Source of the DNA: Porticoccus sp002390525
GTDB lineage: Bacteria; Pseudomonadota; Gammaproteobacteria; Pseudomonadales; Porticoccaceae
Direction of reading: 5' to 3'
DNA: 64,000 nt
Assembly (NCBI GenBank): GCA_943846655.1
Contig: OX044352.1
Coordinates: 682,001 to 746,000, forward strand
Under the pieces are notes generated by a model. That model saw only the letters and a list, made by a program, of their open reading frames with translations. It did no database searches and was not told where the DNA came from. Within the stretch, counting starts at the first letter, position 1; each line of letters opens with the position of its first letter. This document shows, one piece after another, positions 54,328 to 62,100 of this stretch. Position numbers and translations under genes: made by a program.

Positions 54328-54395
54328 TTTATTTTTTCCTTGAAAAAAGTTTATCTTGCACGACCATAAATTTAAATTTTCAAGGAAATTTTTTT

Positions 54396-55550
54396 ATGAG
54401 GTTTGTTCTATTAATTGCGACATATTTTTTTTCTTCTTTGGTATTTTCTGTTGATTACTCCCAATCAGGTCTTTATGAGGTTCAGTCTAATTTAGAGCAC
54501 TTAGAGCACAATCCTAGGATTTCAGATCAAGGCACCAACTATACCCCAAAAAAAACTTATAATAATCATAAAACAGCGATTCAGTCAGGAGAACATGCCC
54601 ATACAAAAGGTGGATGGATGTTCACTTATCGAACAATGGATATGCATATGGAGGACAACCTTGATGGCAACAAGGGTATTTCATCAGATGAAATTGTTAC
54701 CACCGTCCCCAACCGTTTTTATGGTGTTACAGGACAGCCTTCTACATTAAGGGTAGTTCCTTTAGAGATGGATTCCCGTATGGACATGTTTAGTTTAATG
54801 TATACCCAAACTGATAAAATTTCATGGATGCTTATGTTGCATCATATTGAAAAGTCCATGAAGTCTACTACCTATATGGGTGGATCAGGTACAACTCAGC
54901 GCGGGACATTTAAAACTAAATCTAGCGGAATGGGCGATACATCTGCGAGCTTCCTTTGGAAGGCCTTCCAGCATAAATATCATAAAATTAATTTGAATTT
55001 TGGCGTGAGTTTACCTACGGGTGATATTGATCAAAAAGATATTATTTTGACTCCCATGGGTATGCAGTCAAAATCAGTTCTTCCTTACTCCATGCAGTTA
55101 GGTTCTGGTACTTATGACCTTCTCCCCGGCTTTACTTATACGGGTAACAATGGCTATTCATCTGACTGGGGGGTCAAATATCAAGCTATTATGCGCATTG
55201 GTGAAAATGATGAGGATTATACACTTGGTGATACCCATAATTTTTCAGTATGGGGTGGTTATCTCTTTGCACCATGGATACAAACTTCGATAGGATTATC
55301 TTATAAATATGAATCTGATATAGACGGAATAGATTCTAGAATAGTTCTTCCAGTTCAAACAGCTGATCCGGACAATTATGGCGGAGATACTCTTATAGCT
55401 AACTGGGGTATAACACTAACTGGGCAAAACGGACCTTTTGCTGGCCATAAAATAAAATTTGAATACTCTAAACAACTTGAGCAAAATCAAAATGGTATTC
55501 AGATGGAAATGGACGATATGATTTCTGCTAGCTACCAGCGTGCTTTCTGA
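54396..55550 (+). CDS. Outer-membrane barrel protein, phenol-degradation MetA-like family
   Basis: A 384-residue secreted protein with a clear signal peptide (FVLLIATYFFSSLVFS). The beta-rich mature part includes GGWMFTYRTMDMHMEDNLDG, LMYTQTDKISWMLMLHHIEK, GMGDTSASFLWKAF, NFGVSLPTGDID and a C-terminal aromatic (SASYQRAF). Met/Asp/His-rich segments near the N-terminus recall proteins found near metal-resistance genes, annotated as meta-pathway phenol-degradation-like transporters. The actual substrate is unknown. A RegA-type palindrome upstream suggests redox control. Confidence 0.75.
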   Translation: MRFVLLIATYFFSSLVFSVDYSQSGLYEVQSNLEHLEHNPRISDQGTNYTPKKTYNNHKTAIQSGEHAHTKGGWMFTYRTMDMHMEDNLDGNKGISSDEIVTTVPNRFYGVTGQPSTLRVVPLEMDSRMDMFSLMYTQTDKISWMLMLHHIEKSMKSTTYMGGSGTTQRGTFKTKSSGMGDTSASFLWKAFQHKYHKINLNFGVSLPTGDIDQKDIILTPMGMQSKSVLPYSMQLGSGTYDLLPGFTYTGNNGYSSDWGVKYQAIMRIGENDEDYTLGDTHNFSVWGGYLFAPWIQTSIGLSYKYESDIDGIDSRIVLPVQTADPDNYGGDTLIANWGITLTGQNGPFAGHKIKFEYSKQLEQNQNGIQMEMDDMISASYQRAF

Positions 55551-55700
55551 TAACCATAATTATCTATGTGCGCCCGTGACGAAGAATTCTTAATTTTATT
55601 TATATTTGAAGTGAACTACTGAAAATATAGCTATTGTATTTTTTAGCTAAGCACCGTTAGTGTTATAGTGATTAAATAATTTCAACGACGGATGATTTGA

Positions 55701-56192
55701 GTGCAAATAACCCCTGGTGCGAAAAAAATTGCTATTTTTGTTGATGTTCAAAATATCTATTATACAACTCGAGAGGCTTACGGTCGTCAGTTTAATTACA
55801 GAAAACTTTGGAATGACATTTCATTGCAAGGAGAAATTGTAGTTGCAAACGCATATGCTACTAATCGTAACCATAATGGCCAAGAAAGATTTCAGGAAGC
55901 TTTGAGACATATTGGCTTCAAGGTAAAGCTAAAACCTTATATTCAACGCAGTGATGGAAGCGCTAAAGGAGACTGGGATGTTGGAATTACCATCGATATT
56001 TTGGACCTTGAAAATCAAGTTGATATAGTTATATTGTTGTCTGGCGATGGAGATTTTGATTTATTGATAGCTAGAATAAAGGAGCATCAATCTCTCGAGG
56101 CTATTGTTTATGGGGTGCCGTTACTTACTGCACAATCCTTAGTTGATGCTGCTAGTCAGTTTATTCCAATTGATCAAGATTTTTTAATATAG
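55701..56192 (+). CDS. NYN domain protein (LabA/DUF88 family)
   Basis: A 163-residue protein with a single NYN (PIN-like) domain: IAIFVDVQNIYYTTRE with catalytic Asp and Asn, GDWDVGITIDILDL, and VDIVILLSGDGDFDLLIARI. Acidic residues of the PIN active site are kept, so RNase activity is likely but the target is unknown. The start is GTG. It is followed by arfB after 44 bases; the pairing with a ribosome-rescue factor hints at RNA quality control. Confidence 0.9.
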   Translation: MQITPGAKKIAIFVDVQNIYYTTREAYGRQFNYRKLWNDISLQGEIVVANAYATNRNHNGQERFQEALRHIGFKVKLKPYIQRSDGSAKGDWDVGITIDILDLENQVDIVILLSGDGDFDLLIARIKEHQSLEAIVYGVPLLTAQSLVDAASQFIPIDQDFLI

Positions 56193-56236
56193 CTGCATGC
56201 TTTATTTTTAATTAAATAGAAGATGGATATCAATTC

Positions 56237-56650
56237 ATGTTGATAATCACCCCAAATATCTCTATTCCAGATCATGAAGTAAAAATCTATGCTATTCGGG
56301 CTCAAGGCTCAGGTGGACAGAACGTCAATAAAGTTTCTTCTGCTGCTCATCTTCGCTTTGATATCAAAGAATCTTCTTTGCCAGATGTCTGTAAAAAAAG
56401 ATTGCTGGGTCTAAAAGATAGTCGTATCAGTAAAAATGGCATACTTATTATAAAGGGTCAAAAATATAGGACTTTAGAAAAAAATCGAAACGAGGTAACA
56501 AAACGTCTACAGGAAATTATTCGACTAGTTTTGGTTCAAAAAAAGTTAAGAAGACTTACTAAGCCAACTCAAATATCTCAAACAAAGCGCCTCGACACCA
56601 AAGCCTTAAAAAGCAGAGTTAAGCTACTAAGAAGAAATATACCTGAATAG
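56237..56650 (+). CDS. arfB: Alternative ribosome-rescue peptidyl-tRNA hydrolase ArfB
   Basis: ArfB releases peptides from ribosomes stalled on truncated mRNAs without a stop codon. The 137-residue product has the release-factor core with the GGQ motif (AQGSGGQNVNKVSS), SRISKNGILIIKGQKYRT, and a long basic C-terminal tail that enters the empty mRNA channel. Its small size excludes RF1 and RF2. It is the last gene before the tRNA fragment and the secretion locus. Confidence 0.93.
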   Translation: MLIITPNISIPDHEVKIYAIRAQGSGGQNVNKVSSAAHLRFDIKESSLPDVCKKRLLGLKDSRISKNGILIIKGQKYRTLEKNRNEVTKRLQEIIRLVLVQKKLRRLTKPTQISQTKRLDTKALKSRVKLLRRNIPE

Positions 56651-56676
56651 TTATGAATCAATATAAATTTAAATAT

Positions 56677-56725
56677 TGGTGGGCCCCCAGAACTTGAACC
56701 TGGGACCAATCGATCATGAGTCGAC
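56677..56725 (-). other. tRNA 3' fragment (CAT anticodon), probable attachment-site scar
   Basis: On the minus strand this reads as the 3' part of a tRNA: anticodon arm TCGA-CTCATGA-TCGA with anticodon CAT, a variable loop, a T-arm with the invariant TTCAAGT loop, and a GGGCCCACCA end. It resembles tRNA-Ile2/Met. The upstream DNA (higher coordinates) does not continue into a D-arm or acceptor strand, so no complete tRNA exists here. By my count the acceptor strand is also one base short. Such 3' halves are what integrases leave at the far end of an island inserted in a tRNA gene. Confidence 0.7.
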
Positions 56726-57184
56726 TTTTCTAATATATCTTAAAAAAATTCATTAAATACAGTTATTTAAGTAAACTACTTACGACCATCTGATGTTGTC
56801 AATCCAAACCTATCAAGATTATACGTCAAGAGTATTGCTACCTATCTGTTACCTGTATTGCACCTAACTGATAATTTGGAATAGGGCACAATTATGGGGC
56901 GGGAGCTTATAGTTTACTGCTTATTTATGTACCCGCCCAAATAAAAAAAGATGAATTTGAAAAATTAACAAGCATTAAGATGTCCGAGAATATCCGAGCA
57001 CTCTTGAGATCATTTAAAAATAGTTGATGGAATCTGTGTACATAACTTTTACAAGCGACATAAATTTTGCGAAAATAAATAGATTTGAGTCATACTATAT
57101 TTTATTAAAATTTATTGATTTGATGTACGCTACAGTTTTTAAAAAAGATTTTATTTTGTTCGGCTCATAATTTATCTACTATTT

Positions 57185-57202
57185 AGCACTAATAGCACTA
57201 AT
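57185..57202. repeat. Tandem 9-base direct repeat upstream of tpsB
   Basis: AGCACTAAT occurs twice in immediate succession, about 140 bases before the tpsB start and 60 before a sigma-54-like element. It could be an activator site or chance. Confidence 0.5.
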
Positions 57203-57260
57203 TTGAAGTAAATTGTCGCAAAATTAACTTTTACTTTCAATAAAATCAATATTTTAAAAT

Positions 57261-57277
57261 TTGGCATAAAAAATGCG
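57261..57277 (+). promoter_or_regulatory. Sigma-54-like element upstream of tpsB
   Basis: TTGGCATAAAAAATGCG has the invariant GG and GC exactly ten bases apart and TTGGCA at the -24 position. The -12 box (ATGCG rather than TTGCA) is imperfect. It lies about 65 bases before the tpsB start. Confidence 0.25.
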
Positions 57278-57340
57278 CGTAAGACTACCTGAGATTTGTA
57301 TAAGCATGGTAAGTATTCATCCAAGATATGGTAATTTAAT

Positions 57341-59080
57341 TTGAAATCATTACTTCACTCTATAATAGTAGGCATATTATTTTCACCAATTATATCTTTG
57401 GCAACTCCAAGCGCACCGGACGCGGGGCAAATCCTGCAACAGATCAAACCCCAAATACAAAGAATAGAGCCAAAAAAACTTATTCCTATACCTGATGAAG
57501 ATAATGATATAAAACCTAAAGATGTTTCTGAAGGTGAAGTTGATTTTTTTGTCAAAGAAATCGTCCTGACAGGCAATAAGCTTATATCTACAGAGGAAAT
57601 CTATCTTTTATTTGCTTCTCTGGTTAATCGAAATACAACAATCGATGAATTAAAACTATCTATAGATGAGGTCGCGCTGCTCTATCAAGCAAAAGGGTTA
57701 GTAGGCCGCGCCAGTCTGCCAAAGCAGGACATCACTGATGGCTTTATCTCTATTATCATACGTGAAGGTATATTTGGTGGCGCAAAATTACTGACCGAAC
57801 CAGATATTAATTATCTCGTCGATCCAGCAATTATAAAAAAATATATTGAGTACAATCTTCCAGTCGGATCACCAGTGAATACATATAAGCTGGAGCGGGG
57901 AGTATTAATTGCTAGCGATTTATCAGGTGTAATGGTCAACCAGTCACTTCAGGCAGGTGAAAATTCTGGTGAGACAGACGCTGGAGTCAGGATGATTAAC
58001 GAGCCTCGACTTATAAGTGCAATAATGCACGATAATCAAGGATCCAAGTCTACTGGTTATCTTCAAACACTTATCTCAGCTAGTCTTCTGAGCCCATTGA
58101 GAATTGGAGATCGATTTGATACAGCAATATTAAGAACTAAGGGTGTCACCTATGGAAGCTTGGATTACACTATTCCCATCGGCTATTCTGGATTAAATTT
58201 CGGCATTAATCTCAGCTCGATGAGCTATGACGTTGTAAATGGAGAAGCGGAAAGCTTGGATTTATCCGGCGTATCTCGAACGATTGCTTTTGATGCTAGC
58301 TACCCACTCATCCGCAGTCGAGTGAACAATTTAAATTTAACTACGTCGTTAGGTGCGAAACAGCTAGTGAATAGATCTTCATTTGGTAATGAAAGCGACT
58401 ATAAAATTAAAACTTTTGATATCGGCGCCAATTATCAAGACTTAACTTATTGGTTAATGGGTGGTGAGTTTTATGGGAGCATCAATTTTGGATTAGGGCA
58501 CAATGATTATGGAGACAGTCCGATCACTTTCAGAGATAGCAAAAAAAATGAAGACACCAATGGCTCGCATACTATTATATCTGGGACTCTAAACTACACA
58601 CAATTCTTTACCGATATTAGCTCTATTACCTTCAAATTTTCTGGCCAACACGGAAATAAAAATTTAGATTCTTCGGAAAAATTTTATCTCGGTGGCGCAA
58701 GAACTGTTCGTGCATACCCTACTAGCGAGATTGGAGGCACTCACGGTTTTCTATTCAACATAGATCATAGTTACATTTTGACTGATACTATTACATTAAA
58801 TAGTTTTTATGATCACGGTTATGTGAAGCAATATAAAAAAGATGTTAATCGATCAACAAACCAAGCCCTGACAATTGAGGGCAACTCGAATGATGTAACA
58901 TTGAGGGGGTATGGATTTTCCCTGAAATACTTAGGACCATATGATACGTCATTTGAATTTATATGGTCAGATCGAATTGGAAGTAATCCTAATAGATCAA
59001 ATGCCAATATTGATAATAGCAACGGTGAAACTGCTAGACCAATGACATGGTTTTCTGGGTCAATAAATTTTTATTTTTAA
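57341..59080 (+). CDS. Two-partner secretion transporter TpsB (ShlB/FhaC family)
   Basis: A 579-residue outer-membrane protein with a signal peptide (SIIVGILFSPIISLA) and one clear POTRA domain (about 68-145, VKEIVLTGNKLISTEEIYLL ... LYQAKGLVGRASLP). The C-terminal 16-strand barrel contains YLGGARTVRAYPTSEIGG, a variant of the VRGY/F loop-6 motif, and ends in an aromatic residue (SINFYF). It exports the TpsA protein encoded next. The start is a TTG at 57341; an in-frame stop lies just upstream and no ATG is better placed. Confidence 0.93.
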   Translation: MKSLLHSIIVGILFSPIISLATPSAPDAGQILQQIKPQIQRIEPKKLIPIPDEDNDIKPKDVSEGEVDFFVKEIVLTGNKLISTEEIYLLFASLVNRNTTIDELKLSIDEVALLYQAKGLVGRASLPKQDITDGFISIIIREGIFGGAKLLTEPDINYLVDPAIIKKYIEYNLPVGSPVNTYKLERGVLIASDLSGVMVNQSLQAGENSGETDAGVRMINEPRLISAIMHDNQGSKSTGYLQTLISASLLSPLRIGDRFDTAILRTKGVTYGSLDYTIPIGYSGLNFGINLSSMSYDVVNGEAESLDLSGVSRTIAFDASYPLIRSRVNNLNLTTSLGAKQLVNRSSFGNESDYKIKTFDIGANYQDLTYWLMGGEFYGSINFGLGHNDYGDSPITFRDSKKNEDTNGSHTIISGTLNYTQFFTDISSITFKFSGQHGNKNLDSSEKFYLGGARTVRAYPTSEIGGTHGFLFNIDHSYILTDTITLNSFYDHGYVKQYKKDVNRSTNQALTIEGNSNDVTLRGYGFSLKYLGPYDTSFEFIWSDRIGSNPNRSNANIDNSNGETARPMTWFSGSINFYF

Positions 59081-59119
59081 AATAAATTTCTCTAGTTTTT
59101 ATTATACCCCTGAATTAGA

Positions 59120-62100
59120 ATGAATTTATTGAATTTTTTTTCTACCAAACGTACCTGTATGAATAAAAAATATCCAACACTAGCCTGCCTTCTGTTAGTA
59201 ATTTGCCCAGCGCTATTTGCTGAACCTAACGCTAACCAACTTCCTGAAGGTGGAATTATTTCGAGTGGCGTTGCTTCAATATCAGCAGATAAAAATTACC
59301 CCCAGTTAAATATTAATCAGTCATCTCAACGAGCTATCATAAATTGGCAATCTTTTGATATTGGTGAGCAGGCGGCTGTTAATTTTTATCAACCAAACAG
59401 CACGTCTATTACTCTTAACAAAATTAATAGCAATAATCCAAGTCAGATTTTTGGACAGATTCGTGCTGATGGTCAAATTATTTTGCAAAATTCTTCGGGT
59501 GTATATTTTGGAAAAAATTCACGTGTTGATGTAGGGGCAATCGTAGCTACTACTCATACTATAAACGAAGATAAGTTTATGCAGGGAGCTCTTGAGTTTG
59601 ATCGAGATGGATCAATAGCAAGCATCATTAATGATGGAGAAATAAAGACGACTTTAAATGGATACGTGGCGTTGCTAGCTCCTGAAGTTAGAAACCGAGG
59701 TCTCATCGTTGCACAGATGGGAACAGTTGTAATGGCGTCAGGAGAGCAAATAATACTTAATTTTAGCAACAATAACCATCTCTCAAGTATCACCGCTAGC
59801 TCAACTACTATTGATGCTTTAATTGAAAATAAACATGCAGTTCAAGCATATGGGGGGACTATTATTCTTTCCGCAAAAGCTATGAACCAATTGGTATCTG
59901 GGATCATCAATCAAGAAGGACTCCTGGATGCTGGAAGTGATGCTTTCGAGGTGGTGAAAATAGGTGGACGAATATTACTAAGTGGTGATAAGACGCTATT
60001 AGCTAAAAACTCTATTACTACTACCAGTAGCTTTCAGTCTGGGGGTGAAGTTTCTATTGCAGCACGCGAGTTAATAACGGATGAATCAAGTGTAGTGGCC
60101 GTCTCCACGTCTCGTCAGGGCAATGGTGGGATTATTGATGTAGCGACTAGTCATTCTGAGCTAAGCGGTAAATTTATAGCGAATGGTGGCGTTGATTCAG
60201 GTAGTGGAGGCCAGATTAATATTTCTTCAGACAGTCTTTTAGTCACCGATACGTCATTGATACAGGCAGGATCCTTTACAACACAAGGTTCACCGGGAAG
60301 TATTTCAATCTCGACTAATACAATTAATTCAACTCCTGAATTTATGAAAATGATTAATCAATCCATAGCTTCTGCAGACGTATCAATTTTAACTAACGGT
60401 GCCTTTAACTTTGATCAAGCTTCTGTGATAGAAAAAACTACTTCGTTCAATACCCTGCTAACCATTAATGCCAAAGATACCGTTACATTAGCGGGCCGAA
60501 TTAACAGTGATATTTTTGCACCATTAAGCCTCTCGATATTTAGCGAAAAAGACATTAACTTTACCGATACCTCTGAAACACGTGTAGCCTATCTTGAAAC
60601 CAATTCTCCTGCAATCAAAGCATCAGGAAATATTTGGACTTATGGTGGCAGTGGCTCGAATAAGCCATTCATCCAGTTAACAGCGTCCCGTTTGGTGATA
60701 TCACGAATACTTAGCGCTAGTTCTAAAGCCCTAGCTGGTGGAATCAGCTTACATGGAGTTCATTTAGTAGATATTTCACCTGAGGCAATCATTACAGCTA
60801 ACGGCAACGATGGTGGTTTAATAGACATATCTGCTCAAGACGGCCAGGTTAGAATTAAGGGCCTGTTAAAAACAAATGGTAGTTCTGGCAAAGGGGGAAC
60901 AATTCAAGTAGACAATACAGCAATTATTGAGCTTGTTGGTGCAAGGCTTGAAGCAAACGGCGCTGACGGTGGATCTGTTTTATTAGTGTCAAATAAAGAT
61001 ACTGTCGTCAACAGCTCGATAGTGCAGACTAATGGTAGTAATGGACGCGGAGGTACAGTGAGCGTTTCTGCACTCGGTCAGGTTATATTGAAAAATACCG
61101 CAGTTCAATCTATTGGTTTCAATCAAGGCGGCACAGTTTTAATTGGTAACGATATAAAAAATAATACTATTCCATTAGCACAATTTACTTATTTAGACGC
61201 ACTTTCTTCCATACAAGCATTCGCAATTAACAATCACCCCGGTGGTTTCATTGAAACCTCTGGTCAAACTATTTCGATATTAGCAACAGTTAATTCGGGT
61301 AGAGGCGGCACGTGGTTGATTGATCCGTTTGATCTTATAATTAATTCAGCCATTGCAGCCAATATTAATAGCGCACTTCAATCTGGTCAAAACGTTACAC
61401 TAACGACTGCATCAGAGACCAATACGATCAATAGTGATCCGGTAACGACTACAACGGGAATATCTGGCACTGGAAATATCACGCTAAATGCGACAATTTT
61501 ATCCAACGGTGAAGGTGATTTATCGCTGATAGCGGATAATAATATATATATTAATGCTGCTATTACCTTAAGCGGGACTGACAGTGGAGCAACATTAAGC
61601 GGCTCTACTATCTATCTGGGTGCAAATATTACCACAACAGGTAATCAGCTATTTACAGGGGATGTTGTGTTGAATGCATCACCGGTGCTAGACAGCGGTA
61701 ATGCTAACGTAACAATCACTGGAAATATATCTGCAACATCAGGAATCGTTGCATTTTTGGGCAACGGTAATTATCTATTTAATGGGTCACAGTATCTCGC
61801 CGGAGCCAGTGCTGATCCATCGCAACCAATAGGGGTTATTTATAATAATGCAACAAAAGTTTATTCATGGCTAGCCACTACTTCTGTTGCTGAAGCACTA
61901 ATCGTCGCTGGCGGTGGTGGTGGTGGTAAAGATATAGGTGGCGGTGGCGGTGGTGGTGGTGTTATCGCTCAAAATGTTAATTTAATTCCAGGTTGGACTG
62001 ATCTGGCCGTCGGAGCCGGCGGTATTGGCTCAGTACGCCCAAATACCAATGGTGAAAGAGGCGGTCATCAATGGATAATAAACGGGACCCAAGGAGGCCA

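Larger units (their letters stand above)
56726..57340. other. Gene-free AT-rich stretch between tRNA fragment and tpsB
   Basis: No convincing gene is seen. It holds an inverted repeat GGGCGGG / CCCGCCC (56897-56903 and 56932-56938, 28-base loop, no T tract). It also has two TCCGAG copies ten bases apart (56983 and 56993), a nine-base tandem repeat at 57185-57202, and a possible tpsB promoter. No integrase remnant was recognised. Confidence 0.6.

Noticed and set aside
56677..56725. 3' end of a tmRNA rather than a tRNA
   Set aside because: An anticodon arm with loop CTCATGA directly precedes the T-arm, as in tRNA-Ile2/Met; no tmRNA tag frame or pseudoknot region is visible nearby.
56897..56938. 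GGGCGGG/CCCGCCC hairpin as a terminator
   Set aside because: The loop is 28 bases and no T tract follows on either strand.
57181..57202. CRISPR or iteron array at AGCACTAATAGCACTAAT
   Set aside because: There are only two nine-base copies with no spacers; no CRISPR structure is seen anywhere in the window.
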